Assembly (NCBI GenBank): GCA_949128115.1
Contig: OX421962.1
Coordinates: 55,035,787 to 55,099,786 of the forward strand
Length of the DNA stretch: 64,000 nucleotides
Direction of reading: 5' to 3'
From: Anaspis maculata
Lineage: Eukaryota > Arthropoda > Insecta > Coleoptera > Scraptiidae
The translations under genes were made by a program, and so were the position numbers. Positions 1-12,608 of this stretch are shown one piece after another (position 1 is the stretch's first letter; the number at the start of each line of letters is the position of its first letter). The notes below the pieces were generated by a model. The model made no database searches. It saw only the letters and a program-made list of their open reading frames with translations, and was not told the DNA's origin.

Positions 1-686
1 TAAACAAGCTGTTAAGATTAGTTATTATTTATATCTTCGTGTTGATGTGTTTAATTTTTTTCTGCTTTATTTTCGAAAGAAGAATTTTAAAATATCACGA
101 ATATGAGTATGAATGTACAAATAATAGAAGATAGATCTTATTGTTTTTTTATGTTGTATAATGCGTTGTACAAAATATAGTATGTTACATTAACTACTTA
201 TTTCACTTTTAAGTATAGCGAGGGGTAATCTACATTATGTAAAAGTATGGTACCATTGTATCAATGATAAAAATAATAATTGAACCTGTTGCTCAATAAA
301 ACGTTAAGAAAAATGGCTATTTCTTTTATTTGCTCATTTATAATAATTTTATTTATCTTTATTACTTGACGGTGTAGTCAGCTAACGCTGCTCTTCCTTT
401 TATGATTATCGGGTAGGGATCATCGTGGCGAAAAAAAATCGAGCGGCGGAAAAACTCCGAACGATCCTTCTTTCTTCCAATTTTGCGGAGGCAAAATCTT
501 TCTCAGCTTCAGAAAGTAGGAAATTTCAATGTCTCAGTTAGGACAATGATTAACCATAACCATGATGTCAATGTATGGTTGCTCACATTGCTCGAGCCGC
601 TGGCGAAAACTGTAACTAAATAAGTACAAGAGAAAAATATTTATATTCTTCGTTTTTTTTTGTCCGGGATAATATCTAACTACTTA
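1..686. other. AT-rich stretch, no gene seen
   Basis: No open frame of useful length on either strand and no recognisable domain. An AATAAA-type hexamer occurs near 295, but no upstream coding exon is visible to assign it to. Confidence 0.5.
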
Positions 687-2279
687 TAGCCCAGGCACCA
701 GGGAAAACAATAAGGAAATAATTGTTTCCTGGCTGGAAACTAGCTTAAAACGATCTGTGTAGCTTAGGTTTTGACATACTAGTTTCCCCCCTTTCGGAAA
801 TGTCGGCGTCATGTCGCCATCATCAACAAGAAGTGCACCAGCGTGGTTTTTGCCAAATATCTTAATTTTAGGTCATCTGACAGCAAAAGATGTAAGGAGT
901 CATTTTAAAGCCTATGAAATTCCCTACAGTTTGGTTTTTCAATCAATTTTCTGCGACCTATGGTCTTTGAGATAGAGCTTCTGGAAGCGAGAGTCATTGT
1001 CGTGAAAGCTCCATGGCCACTTGACTCGAAAAACTAAAATGTCGATGTGACAAAAAAATAAATTCAAAATGAGATCACTCCAGAACTTTTCATGCTATAG
1101 TTGCGGTGATAGTCTTAAACTCTTCCTCTTGAACCGTAGATTACGAATATTGAAAAGTCAAAAACGTCACATTGTACATATACAGGGTGTACTACGGGAA
1201 TCAAATCAGAACAGAGAAATTTGACATATTTCTTCGATTTAACCTATGCGAAACTCTAAGCACTTATCACGAGTCCAATATCAATATGCATTGCTCTGTA
1301 AGCGTCACTTGATACACTTAAGAAGTGGTCAGCTCACAGCCTTCCTGTAAAATGTTTTGAAGGCCCTCTGAAATCATCAAAATTTACAGTAGCAAGAAAT
1401 GTATGTAACAGTATATTATATACCAAAGAACCAAAGTGAATTTTTGATCCTTTGGGTGAAGTTTGTTGCTCGAGGGCCCTTTGGGTCTAAATCCCCAAAT
1501 TAAAAATTCACTTTGGTCCCTTGGTATATAATATACTGTTATATACATTCCTTGGTACTGTAAATTTTTAATATTTTGATGATTTCAGAGGGCCTTCAAA
1601 ACATTTTACAGTGAAGCTGTGAGCTGACCACTTCTTTCGTGTATTAAGTGAAGCTTACAGAGCAAATCCATATTGATATTGAACTCGTGTTAGGTGCTTA
1701 GAGTGTCGCATATAGGCTAAATCGAAGAAATATGTAAAATTTCTCTGATCTGATATGATTCCCTAAGTACACCCTGTATATGTACAATGTGACGTTTTTG
1801 ACTTTTCTATATTCGTAATCAACGGTTCAAGAGAAAGAGTTTAAGACCATCACCGCAACTATAGCATGAAGGATTCTCGAGAAATCTCATTTTGAAATTT
1901 TTTTGTCACATCGACATTTTAGTTTTTCGAGTCAAGTGGCCATGGGGCTTTTACGACAATGCCTCTCGCTTCCAGAAGCTTTATCTCAAAAACCATAGGT
2001 CGCAGAAAGGTCATTTAAAAACCATTCCGTAGGGAATTTCATTGGTTTCAAAATGATTTCTTACATCTTTTGCTGTCAGATGGCCCAAAATCAAGATATT
2101 CGGCAAAAACCACGCTGGTGCACTTCTTGTTGATGATGGCGACATGACGCCGACATTTTCGAAAGGGGGGAAATTAGTATGTCGAAATCTAAGCTACACA
2201 GATCGTTTTAAGCTAGTTTCCAGCCAGGAAACTATCATTTACTTATTGAGCTGATTTTTGCTCCCTGGCGCCTGGGCTA
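687..2279. mobile_element. 1.6 kb foldback element with near-full-length inverted arms
   Basis: The sequence from about 687 to 1465 returns as its reverse complement from about 1500 to 2279, leaving only a few tens of bases as a loop. The ends read TAGCCCAGGCACCAGGG and, inverted, CCCTGGCGCCTGGGCTA. Landmarks that pair include the block around 805-850 with 2110-2160, and the block around 1180-1240 with 1740-1790. The three bases outside each end are TTA (684-686 and 2280-2282), which fits a 3-bp target duplication of the PIF/Harbinger kind, although a TA duplication cannot be excluded. There is no transposase inside, so the element is non-autonomous. Arms differ by scattered substitutions and small indels. 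Confidence 0.85.
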
Positions 2280-3654
2280 TTACTTGTTATAAATAAATAA
2301 ATAAAAACCAATTTGTGCCTAGATATTATTCATAGTACCAACAGGTAGGTATGGTGTAATTCGAATGTATTGTGTGGGAATAAATAAAACCAATTGATTT
2401 TATTACTAAGACATTGAGAGAAAAACAAATGGCGAGAGGAGGAAAGAAAAGAAGGAAAGAACGGAAAAACAGGGTTGTTTCGCTGTCACGACATCACGCG
2501 ACCAACTTGGCGATATCTCGGATTGTCTTCAATGAATAATTTTCTCAAAGATTTTCGGCTGTGCCAATTAATTTGAATGGGGCACTAGTATGATAAAATT
2601 CGATACTCAGAGTAGTGGCACCTGAAAATAGTTTTGCTTTTGAAAGTGTGGAAATCAAAGGAACACGATGTTTACCAGTTGGACTCGCCATTAGGTAACT
2701 GATTATTTTTTAAACAAGATTTTTTTATAAAATTATTTTGTTTAAGTAGGTACTATTGCAACGCTATCTCGTTAATCAAATTACTTTATTGTGTATGTTT
2801 CGATTATTCTACTATAGCAACTTTGGGAACTTGGAAAGGGAGACAGGGGCAGCGCTTCAAGGCAAATAACCTGTCACACTTTGGCCAGGCTGATTACCAG
2901 GGATTACAGGATGTACTAATTGATAACATTAGAACTTTTGGCTGTAACCCACATATAAAATCTGTTTTTTATGCAGTTTTTTAAGGATCCATTTTATTAA
3001 TTAAAACCAAAAATAAAACACTAATTACTTAACCTTTCATCTTTCAACTATCACTCACTTTTAGCGATGCACAATCAATAGTAATTGTTTAGCATATTTG
3101 AAATATTTCACATATTATACAACATTTTAATAAGTTGTTTTGGAGACGATAGCTAGCTATCGCCAAAATTTAATTTATGTGTACACCACAACAACCCAAC
3201 AATCTTTTTTTGTGATATTTTGAGATTTATCACCCATTAGTGTCAATTACAAAAAAAGAATCAGAGAGACGAGAAACGGGGATAAGCCTCGGGATAAGCC
3301 CAAATTTCACTCCCTCTAAAAATATTGCGTGATTGCATGGCGATAGGGTTTTTGGATGGATCCCATTATTAGCTTTCCCGAATGTTATCTAATTCTGTGG
3401 GAAGACTCATCCAGACATCCCACCACACACGAAAGAAAAATTATTTTATTAGGACTACGCCGAGCCGGTGAATTTATTGAAATTATGGTTATAAATTGAA
3501 AGATGACTGTTTTTATGTAGTGGAATTTTGATGGAAAAAAGTTTATGACATACAGGGCGTTCCAAAATGACTGCTGAAGGTTTTAAGAGATGGTTTTTTG
3601 CCTTACCTATTCCAAGACGCAATAAAGTTTCCGATAATAGAATTATGTATACTC
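2280..3654. other. Non-coding stretch, no gene seen
   Basis: AT-rich DNA without a supported reading frame. A transposon-end-like string, ACAGGGCGTTCCAAAATGA, lies near 3552 but no partner end was found. Confidence 0.4.
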
Positions 3655-3780
3655 AGTACGTTCAACCTTAGTGTGATTCTAGTTGGCTGAGAGTCTCGCA
3701 GGGCAATGCATTTGGAAAGGAGAAGTTCGTGAAATCAAAGCTCACCAGACTCACAAGTTCACACTAGGGCTGAACGTACT
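3655..3780. mobile_element. 126-bp MITE, GTTCAACC family, copy 1
   Basis: Inverted ends: AGTACGTTCAACCTTAGTG at the left and, inverted, CACTAGGGCTGAACGTACT at the right. The copy at 30579-30704 has the same length (126 bp) and related ends, and truncated copies lie at 30783-30890 and 43956-44048. No coding capacity. Confidence 0.75.
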
Positions 3781-3958
3781 GTACTTATGTTTGTAAGTAG
3801 GTATATAGTACTTTTTTACTTCACAGCTTTTTGTATTTTTGACCTTTTGCACTCAGCAGATTTTCAACAGAGCAAGCGAGCATAGGGTGACATAATCCAC
3901 TATGTAAGAACGTTTTCAGTGAAACGTTAGAGTTTAATAGCGATTTCGAGTCACTATG

Positions 3959-4645
3959 TACAGGGTTGACCAGTCAGTATGCCCACTTTTCGCAAGACCA
4001 ATACTGACTTATGAACTGAGATAAAGAGATAAATCAAAAAGCAAAAGAACTAAAGATCATTTTATGCCATTCTCCACCATATGATAAGTTGCACAATGCA
4101 ACGCAATACAAATAAGGCTTCCAAAATCTCTCGTTTTTCAACTTACCCTGCAATAAACTTCGCTTGTTTGGGCAATTTTCATCCGAATTAATCCCGAATA
4201 GTTCGAGACTGTTTTGGAAATTTGACAGGTTCAATTTCACATGCCAAGAAGTGTCCACTTGGTTCATGCACATTTGATCTCGAGAAATGGTGACAATAAT
4301 TGAGTGGCAACATCACCCGGTCTAACGCCGCCAGATTTCTTCTGTGGGGTTTCTTGAAAGCCCAAGTATATGCTTACAAACCCTGCACACTGGAAGACCT
4401 CAAAACCAGTATTCGAGCCGAAATTACAGCGAATAGTGCTGGCCATTTTGGAGCGGAATTTCCACTCGAGAATGCGACGATGCATTATTTCCCACGACAC
4501 GCATATTTGACCGACGATATTTTTCAGATTTCAGTACATCATTAGAAATGAAATAAAATGAGCTTTTCGATCCATCTCTCTATCTCAGTTCACAAGCCAG
4601 TATTGGCCTCGCGAGAAGTGGGCATACTGACTGGTCAACCCTGTA
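3959..4645. mobile_element. 687-bp TIR transposon with TACAGGGTTGACCAGTCAGT ends
   Basis: The left end TACAGGGTTGACCAGTCAGT is repeated inverted at the right end. The inverted similarity extends inward for about 90 bp (GTATGCCCAC, then the TATTGGTC / GACCAATA region). The interior holds a decayed transposase C-terminus (see 4310-4530), so this is a deleted copy of a once coding DNA transposon, probably of the IS630/Tc1/mariner group. A lone end of the same family is at 23449-23590. Confidence 0.75.
4310..4530 (+). pseudogene. Transposase C-terminal relic (IS630/Tc1/mariner-like)
   Basis: A SPGLTPPDFF-like stretch (4313-4342) is followed, one frame over, by LWGFLKAQVYAYKPCTLEDL. This is the familiar end of the catalytic core of insect DDE transposases: the S-P-D-L-T-P-x-D-F-F-L-W-G block, then K-x-x-V-Y and a P-x-T-L-x-x-L-K helix. 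The frame breaks at about 4335-4345 and the N-terminal catalytic part is absent, so it cannot encode an active enzyme. It lies inside the TIR element 3959-4645, which explains its origin. Subfamily assignment is uncertain. Confidence 0.6.
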
Positions 4646-5726
4646 GAACCGAACCAGTTAAGCTCTAAAATCAAGGGATTCGATATGTTTTCGAAAATCT
4701 CTGGCCAATCAGTGATAGCGATTTTCGAGCTGAACTAGCTCGGTTCTAGCGACTCGAAAACTCGGTTTTACTTCAAAATTCACGACGGTGTTGCAAGTTT
4801 ATTTTTGATTGTCAAATGTCCGAATGACCTCTGCTATTTGATCCGCCGTTCATCTTCCTCACATAAAAGGCTCTTCAAAGCTTCTATAGACGAAACGAAG
4901 ACGTTGTTGGAATTTGCCTCTTCAAGTGCATGGACAAACTTTGGTAGCTTTCGTGGTTACGGGAAGTGAAAGTTTATATAACAGATGTGGTGTTATTTCA
5001 CTTGGTCTCAAAGCTGCCCTGGCACGAACTGCGTATCAGAAAAGGTTTATTTATCTGGTGAAGGTCAAGGCACATAGCCCTGGGGGGGGGGTCAAATCAA
5101 TTCGTCATTGGTATAATTTAACCCTAGATTTTACCTTGTAAGACCACTATGTATTTGTAATAAATAGCAGTACTATTTATTCAGGATTAATAATTCAAGT
5201 AGTGATGAATTTCTATCAGTTTGGCACACCTAAATTTTTGGAATTAGATACTTCCTCAGCTTTCGCTTACATTCAAGAATATTTGGCCAGCTATCGTGAT
5301 ACCATCATGATAAACGAGGCCGGCATTTCCTTATTTTTGACCATCGTGTCTTGATCTCGCTCTGCTCTCTTCTAGCTTTTTGGTAGGTACTGATACCTTT
5401 GCTGAGCACCTTTTTCTTTTTTGGTGGTGTTCAAACTGCAAATGAAACTTTTTGCCCATTTCCCTTTAATCAGGCATTTAATTAAGACATTTCAAAAACA
5501 TAAGACACACCTGGCAAAAGTACCGCAGCTAGTCAAAAGGCAATATTGCGTTGCCTGATATGTCAAGTGATATCTATTTATGTAATTATATTATTAAAAA
5601 AAAACTTAAAACCGTCCTTAGGTTGAAAATAAAAGCTGAACATAATACAAGAACTTTTGACCTCTTGTATTTTTGTCCTTTCTTTTTTGACACCTTTTTG
5701 TTTTCGACCTTTTGTATTTTCGATCC
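4646..5726. other. Non-coding stretch
   Basis: No supported gene. A G-run sits at about 5083-5090. From about 5655 to 5745 the DNA is low-complexity T-rich, with repeated GACCTTTTGTATTTT-like strings. On the - strand it would read as lysine-rich repeats directly after the stop of the frame at 5727-6053. Confidence 0.4.
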
Positions 5727-6053
5727 TTATACTTTTTTATGACTGTTGTTTTTCGAATATGACCCGATGTCTCGACCGACAACCCGCATTCTCGGCCCGG
5801 CCATGGCGACCGACAGCCATTCGTTTTTCAACGCGTTCTGGTCCTCTTGCGTCAACTTGGCCAACTTCTTTCTGCGAGCGACGAACGCTGGGTTTTCCTT
5901 CACGATTCTGAACCCTTCCGCCTCCTCCAGCGTCTTATACTTTTTGTTTTTTTGACCTTTTGTGATTAGATCTTTTGCCACTATCCCCTCGTCCTTCGTT
6001 CTCTGCCAAAATAATTCGGTTGCCTTGATACAACTGCTACTGTAGCAATGGAA
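5727..6053 (-). CDS. Unidentified GC-richer open frame, possible exon
   Basis: The - strand is open from 6053 (just after a TAA) to a stop at 5727, about 108 codons. Base composition is clearly richer in G+C than its flanks and the translation looks protein-like: a basic, helical-looking segment with KTLEEAEGFRIVKENPAF, then ARRKKLAKLTQEDQNALKNE, then AMAGPRMRVVG. There is no ATG before the methionines of MAGPRM, so if real it is an internal or terminal exon (a CAG/TAG acceptor could lie near 6035-6045) or a fragment of a mobile element gene. I do not recognise the family. No partner exon was found nearby. Confidence 0.3.
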   Translation of the reverse strand, partial: FHCYSSSCIKATELFWQRTKDEGIVAKDLITKGQKNKKYKTLEEAEGFRIVKENPAFVARRKKLAKLTQEDQNALKNEWLSVAMAGPRMRVVGRDIGSYSKNNSHKKV

Positions 6054-6741
6054 TTATGAATATATAGGTATTACAGCAGAGTTTGTTAAAAATCTGAATG
6101 GTACCGGCTCGTGAAATTGTCGCGTGAACTTTGTGTTGGAGATAGACTTTAGTCGGCAGACAGTGGCGTATCAAGATAAGTTTTATTATAGGGTTGTGAG
6201 GTGTGACTAACAATTGTGCATTTTTTTTCGAAAAAATAACATTCCATAAAGGCTTGCGACGAGTCCGCAGCTTTTCTGTAAGGGCGAGGTGTACCTACGA
6301 TTGAAGTTTGCAATAAACTCTACTCACTTGGTATCTATAGGAAGTGAGAACCGTAATAAAACAAGTAGCAAAGTCCTCACGGGGGAGCGCATTTTCGGAG
6401 TGCAGATCTGTTACCTGTAAACAGATTGTCTCAAAACTACCAGAAAAAATCATCGATCTTTATGAAAACACGAGTAGTCAGTAATAAATTGAAACAACAG
6501 AATGACATCAGCCAAAACTAGAAAATATCCTGAATGAGTGAGAATTATACCTATATCGATCACAAGCACGGAGCCAGCTTGTTAAACCACAGCGCAGCGC
6601 CGCGACTTGGAAATCGCATCCGCATACTATAAGTGCATAAGTATAGATTCCGCATAAAAATAGAGATATCTTTCTTGAGAATGGATCAATCAGGTTGATT
6701 TTTTTAAGAAAAATTTCTTCATTTCTTTCTGAATTTTTCGT
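6054..6741. other. Non-coding stretch
   Basis: No supported reading frame or clear repeat boundary; AT-rich. Confidence 0.4.
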
Positions 6742-7010
6742 TTGCTGGATGTATGCATGTATCTAGAACAGTTTGCAAGATTCCTCGATGTAGAAGTTCA
6801 CACTGTAGCGTTAAAAACCGACAAATGTGGAATCGCGGGGCGAAACCTTTTCTTAAAAAAATTACATCTTCTATTGCAATAAAGAAATCGAAATGATTCT
6901 TTCACTAAAAATCTATCCATCAATTTCCGCATATTTCATTCGCTGCATGTATGCATGTATCTGGAACGGTTCGTAAGATTCCTCGATGCAGAAGTTCACA
7001 CCGTAACGTT
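6742..7010. repeat. Direct repeat pair, about 70 bp each
   Basis: The block 6742-6812 (GCTGGATGTATGCATGTATC...) recurs at 6940-7010 with about 10 differences. The copies are 198 bp apart, a small diverged segmental duplication. Confidence 0.75.
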
Positions 7011-7163
7011 GAATACCGACTTTTTAAACATTTAAATTTTTTTCTTGCAATCGTGCGGTCTGACCAAATATTTCTTGTGCCTATTCCCATCCGCAGACAA
7101 TCAGCATTAATTTGCAAAAAAACCCGATACCGCTACGACTTTTCGTTTAGGAGGAGTTCAACT

Positions 7164-7198
7164 ACAAGGCGGACAGACGGACAGACGGACGGACACAA
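7164..7198. repeat. GGAC/AGAC microsatellite
   Basis: Short run of GGACAGAC/GGACGGAC units. It is the reverse-strand equivalent of the TCCG and TCTG runs at 14050, 15135, 15370 and 17215, which sit in related interspersed repeats. Confidence 0.7.
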
Positions 7199-7971
7199 AA
7201 AAAAACCTCCGTAGACCTCCAGGATCGAGCACTGCATATTACAGTATAGTACGCACTATTCATTAAGTTCAATTTCCGGGACTGAAATCAGTCCGATAAA
7301 GGAGGAAATGCGCAAATCAGTACTAAAACTTAATATCGAAGTGTTCACGTGAGTGGGTAGTTCGAAACCGTGTTCAATTCGATTTGAATTCTGTTTATAA
7401 ATGATCACAATACATGACGTCTGTCAATTGTCATACGTAAGATTGCTATTTTTGTGAAAGCTGTCTATCAGCTTTGTTCGTTTTTGTTTTTTCAACTTCA
7501 ATAAGATGCGTCAATGTCATAGCCATTCAATCTTTTACGATGCATGCCGATTTGACAAAAACTTTCAAGAGAAAAATATTGTTATTTTGTTTTATACAGG
7601 ATGTTTCAGCGATGATAGCAAAAAATCAACTATGGGTAGATCATGTCAAAATATGACGAAAAGCTATATACCATTTTGCAAAGTTCGGCCTAATGACCTT
7701 GAAGATAGAGCCCGTCAAAGTTCACTTTTTTCAGATTTCAAAAATTTGTAACTCAGGATCGTTTTGACGGAATTAGCCTCAATTCAGCATAGACTGGTTT
7801 GTCGAAACTACCTACCGATCTGCCAAATTTTAAAAGGATCGAGCTAGTGGCGTGGGAGCTATGAGGGTCAATAATTTAGAAGCCTCCAAAGAAAAATTGG
7901 CTCAAGGTGACCCCCTATAATTTCTACGCCACTGATCGGATCCTTTCAGAATTTGGCAGGTTGGAAGATAA

Positions 7972-8355
7972 TACAGGGTGGCCCATTGAAAACGAAACAG
8001 ACGGGATTGTGGCCAGCAGATTTTTTTTCATTCCTGAATGTCTTGAAATATCGGATTTATTTTGCATGTTTGAAGCTATGATTTTTTTGTCGATTAATTG
8101 ATAAAACTTCAAAAAAATTATTGCACTGAATTCAGGGAAGCAAGACCTTTCAAATGAGGTGTCACTTGCTCTATTATCCCTATTAACATTTCAGGGGTTG
8201 TCATCACAGCGCGAAAGGATGAAACAATACAGGAGTGAGATTGGTCATAAAAGATGTCCCCCTCGATAATGAAATTGACCTGTTTTAGCATTTTTTGAAA
8301 AAAAATTCTGCTGGCCACAATCCCGTCTGTTTCGTTTTCAATGGGCCACCCTGTA
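7972..8355. mobile_element. 384-bp MITE with TACAGGGTGGCCCATTGAAA ends
   Basis: The first about 55 bp are repeated inverted at the right end (TTTTCAATGGGCCACCCTGTA), both followed inward by the GACGGGATTGTGGCCAGCAGA block. The outermost TA fits a Tc1/mariner-type TA target. It is nested in an older imperfect palindrome (about 7680-8480): the GTTCACTTTTTTC block at 7720 faces GAAAAAAGTGAAC at 8434. No coding capacity. Confidence 0.8.
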
Positions 8356-8480
8356 TATTGATAAACCAGCTAATGCTGAATTTAGTTCAATTTTTTCGAA
8401 ACGTTCCTAAGTTGAAATTTTTGAAAATCCGAAAAAAGTGAACTTTCAAGGGCTGTATCTTCGTCATAAGTTCAGAAATG

Positions 8481-11400
8481 TCACCGGTGCGGTGGCGGCT
8501 CTTGAAATTTCTCAAACAACGATAATACTATTGTATGTTTCATGGCAATTATTGTTATTAATTCCAAGCCTTATTCCAGTGTAATTATGGTACGAATTGA
8601 TAATTAAACGATGCTAACCAACAAGAGCGACGAGTGCCCCTTGTGACCCCCCACACAGACATACGCATGGACTATAACCTTCAGGTCGAAGCTTTCGAGT
8701 TTCGAGGGAGATTATTGCAATCATCAAAGGATCTGGCCCATGATATAATTTCTCAAATTTTTGTACATTTTCAGTTTTAGTCGTATATGGTAGATCTAGA
8801 TCATCTAGGTGAATATTACCCACAATCTAGTTCTGTTGCTCCCCAAAAGTTGTCAAGAATTCCTGGAAAGTAAATTGCCAATTGATAACCCTTCTGTTCA
8901 AGGCTTCACTGATGATGAACCAATTCTTCAACAGCAATGATTTTTGCTAATGAGTGATTTATCTCTTTTTTATTTTAAAATCACGCGCGGACGGATGCAC
9001 CCAAACAATATCCAATTAATTTTTGTGCATGATCGCCAATGACATTTTGTACAGTCCGACCAATTCAATATGGAATTACGTGCACCCATTTATCAAATCG
9101 GGTTGTAGGTATCTAATCCTGCGGGTTCAAAAAATGGATAAACAAAATACGTCACTAATGAATCTCGGTACAGTTCTGTTTATAACACAGTTCATTTTAG
9201 GCCTATATTGTTTATATACAGTTCAAGATACTAGGTTTAAAAATACAATAATCTGGCAGACGCCTATTCATTTTTTTTTCGTTGTAATTTTGTCATATAA
9301 CAGAAGAACAATAAACACTTCTTACTATCAACGTCAAAGAATAAGATTGTATCGATACTGCAATTATTATTATTATTATTATTATTGGGGTTCACAATAA
9401 CAGGATCAACTCACAAGCTTTGAAGTTTCTCTAAAAATTTCCAATCTGTATAAACAATTTCAGAACTGTTATTTTGGGTATGAGAAATATCCTGAATATG
9501 ATAAATGACGGGACTGATTTGCTCCATACCATACCACTGAAACGTGATTTAAGGTTGAGGCGATTTTTATAACGGTTATCAAATTTGTTTTTGCCGAATT
9601 ATTTTGTTTTGATACATTTTTTCTTTTTTGGTGTACGGTTGCTTGACGTTGATACCTCGTACTGGTAATGTATTGGGCACTGAATTTTGAATGTAAATTT
9701 TTTTCACTTTTAACTAAACTAAATTGATGGAGGTGATAACTTACTTTTTTTTCCATTGACAATTATTATTGTATACGTAATATTAATATTCTTTTTAATC
9801 TACCAAAGGTAGGCAAACTCAAATGCAAAATGGGCTCAAACAAAGCCCTCGTAATCTGAAATGTGAACAAATTAAATAACAAAAATGTGCATCAGTGCTG
9901 TACTTTCATGATAAGTCAATGTGTAAACAAATGTTAATAAAGAGAACCTCAGATGAAGAAATTACTTCATAGTAGGTAATTGCTCTAAGGTCTCGTTTGT
10001 TTACCTCTACATATTTGATGGCAAGAAATTTACTAGCAGTTCTATTGACCTTGCACTTCAAACTCTTTCGCCTCTAATTTATCCTGAAGGCTCCTGAATT
10101 TTGTAGATGCAATTTCTACAAAATGTGCATCTCGATTGTTTAACATTTTGAAATATTCATTAGTAGGTACCTGAAGGATCCTGGCATACCCAAACTAAGA
10201 AACATTCACGTTCAATTACAATAAAAAAAAATAGTAGATGAAATTGCAGGAATTTTGAAACCATTTTCATCCGATGCCGCTCAAATTCATGATGTGGATG
10301 TAGAAATATACCTACCTTTTCAATAAAAATCGACATGCTATGCTACAACTGTCAAATTCAATACCGGTTATTAACATCTTGCGTTCGTTGGTCTTTCATA
10401 AGAGAAGTGTACTATTTAGCCTCACGCCCGTGAGACCATTTATTCACTTGTTTTATAATCTGAGATCCCAAAAGTGAACGTTAAAAACGGGACACCTGTA
10501 TCCAAACACACACTTTTTGTGCTTGTATTATGTAGTGTAATTTTGAAAGGGCATAATATGCGTCTCAACAATTAAATTTTTTAATTCGTTTAGCTAGTCC
10601 TGGATACGTGCAACGTATCTTCGGATAAATCTGCGTTCGATATGTGGTTCATCCCCATTATGCGAGTTCCGGGCTGATCGTGCCAGTCACAAGTTGCTAA
10701 TATCATCCGATAATATTATAACCGAGCGCATATTATATGGGGTAGAGGAAGCGGCATTTACTCCGGTTTTACTGATATACCTTTATGTTTTTCCGTGTTT
10801 AAATCAATAAAAATTCAGCAGACATAAGATTATATTAGGTATCAAATTTGATTTCCAACTTTAATGTACTTATGTTATTATTTTTTCATAAGACATCATC
10901 GTCAAACCCTTGCCTAGAAACGCTGCTGTTTGCTTTTTTAGTTTTTTCTTGTTTACGTCATTTTTTCAGGTATCAAAATTTTAGCACAAGAACAACTTGC
11001 ACATTGCTGAAACGCACAAATCCAAAACACCCCAATTGCAATAAATTGCTTTTAGCCCATTGATTCATATTACTGTGTTCAAAATAAGCACTGCTGTTTC
11101 TTTTCTGGGAAAAATCCGTGATTTAGTACCAATTTTCGATTAGATTGCAGGATAAATAACGCAGACACAGTACATTGAACCTGGTGATATTTCATAAGAT
11201 TAGTGATAACATTATGACATATTGAAAAAAATCGCAAATACTTATACCGATCGTTAATAATCGATAATATTATTAACCTTTTTATTCGCGGGGTTAGATT
11301 TAGTTATTAGACGTCATGTGGTGAATGGACGAAAAATGTAAATATTATCGAAGCGCTTGTGAAAAATATCGATACGGTGATATTAGAACAAAAAAAAAGT

Positions 11401-11807
11401 CCATTAATCTATTAACATTGTTTGGATAAAAACATTGAAGTGCGTTCGTTGATCGTTAGATGTTTTTGGGGCATTTCCATGGCGTTTTCTAATAAATACA
11501 AAAAAAAATCTAGAGGATTGCAGCCAGAGCTTGATTCCAAGTTGGAGATACTCCCTCCGTAAGTTGGATTACCCGATTTACCATGGTAACGTGACGTAAT
11601 AAATCTATAAATCAGACTGCCGTATTTGGGGTCTCTTGAGTCTATTTACTTACCTAAAATTATTGTTGAATTAATTCCAAAAGTTCAGGACAGGGAAATT
11701 CAAAGTTCAAGCTAGACTCTGCAAAGAATTTCGCACCATCGATCTGCTGCCATCGAAAATCTGCAGCCAAAAATCCTAAACTGGGTGTGAAGCAGTTTTT
11801 CAACAAT
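8481..11807. other. Non-coding stretch with minor repeats
   Basis: No exon with conserved content was recognised. It contains an ATT-trinucleotide run at about 9365-9387. The block 10372-10450 (TAACATCTTGCGTTCGTTGG...) recurs at 16104-16182 and 18001-18080. A segment at 10160-10245 recurs at 14900-14980. Confidence 0.45.
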
Positions 11808-12056
11808 ACAGACCAGCGTGTCTCAACGGTTAGAGCGTTGAGTTCCGAACGTATAGACCTCTTATAGGCAGTTCCCTTTGCTCGTAGCTTGTGCACAGGT
11901 CTTCAAGTATGAAAGCTTACTGGTTCAATTGGCTGTTTAACCGGGAGCGCTTCATCGATCGGGCTGGTTACATGAATTCGACCAATGACGGCCATTATAG
12001 GTGAACCTGCGCGCCGAGGACCCCAGGTAAATGAAAATGGCTATAGGTCGTGAGTT
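11808..12056 (+). repeat. SINE-like element, copy 1
   Basis: The head, TCTCAACGGTTAGAGCGTTG, resembles a tRNA A-box region. The body (GTTCCCTTTGCTCG..., then GAGCGCTTCATCGATCGGGC, then CCGAGGACCCCAGGTAAATG) recurs in the opposite orientation at 40205-40520. Two dispersed copies with a polymerase III-like head suggest a SINE. No cloverleaf can be drawn, so it is not a functional tRNA gene. Confidence 0.5.
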
Positions 12057-12356
12057 CGGTTCTAAATATAAATCAATCTCGCGAATATAACATTGATTTC
12101 TTCAAATGCCAGTTGAAAAGAACTCACAGGCTTCGATTTAGAAAAGACTACAAGTTTATATCAGGATCCCTTGATTTAGCAAAAATTACAGTTTGTTTAC
12201 AAGCCGATTATCTGTCAATTCGATCAGATCCCCTTTACATCAGCTAAAATAGGAGCGGTTGCTAGTCTCGATCCGCTTGACTCAAGTCAAGTCGGCCAAA
12301 ACTCCGGATCGACTTGAATTGTTTGATCCGATTGAAATGTCAATCCTGACAGTTCA

Positions 12357-12475
12357 TATCGGCAGCGTCGGACTGGCAAATTTTGGCCTACCGGGCAAAG
12401 AATGTCAGTGGCCTCGAAACCGAAGGGGGAGTCAGAGGGACCTGCCCCCCAGTTAGCGCCGCAGGGGACTTTTTT
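12357..12475. repeat. Dispersed repeat fragment
   Basis: GTCGGACTGGCAAATTTTGG and the adjoining CCTACCGGGCA recur in altered order and orientation at about 16190-16270, suggesting pieces of one repeat family. The following ATA/AAT-rich run (about 12476-12505) is a simple repeat. Confidence 0.45.
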
Positions 12476-12608
12476 TAATAATAATAATAATGATAATAAT
12501 GCTAATAAAAAAAGACGCTGTCTAAATTTTCTATAGAGTCCTTCAAGCTCAAAGCTTTGGCTTGAAATACACTACGATAAAGAAAACAACGGAGGAAAAA
12601 AAATATAT

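Noticed and set aside
9023..9400. 125-codon + strand frame with hydrophobic segment
   Set aside because: Ends in an ATT microsatellite read as poly-Tyr; composition matches AT-rich non-coding DNA and there is no family match.
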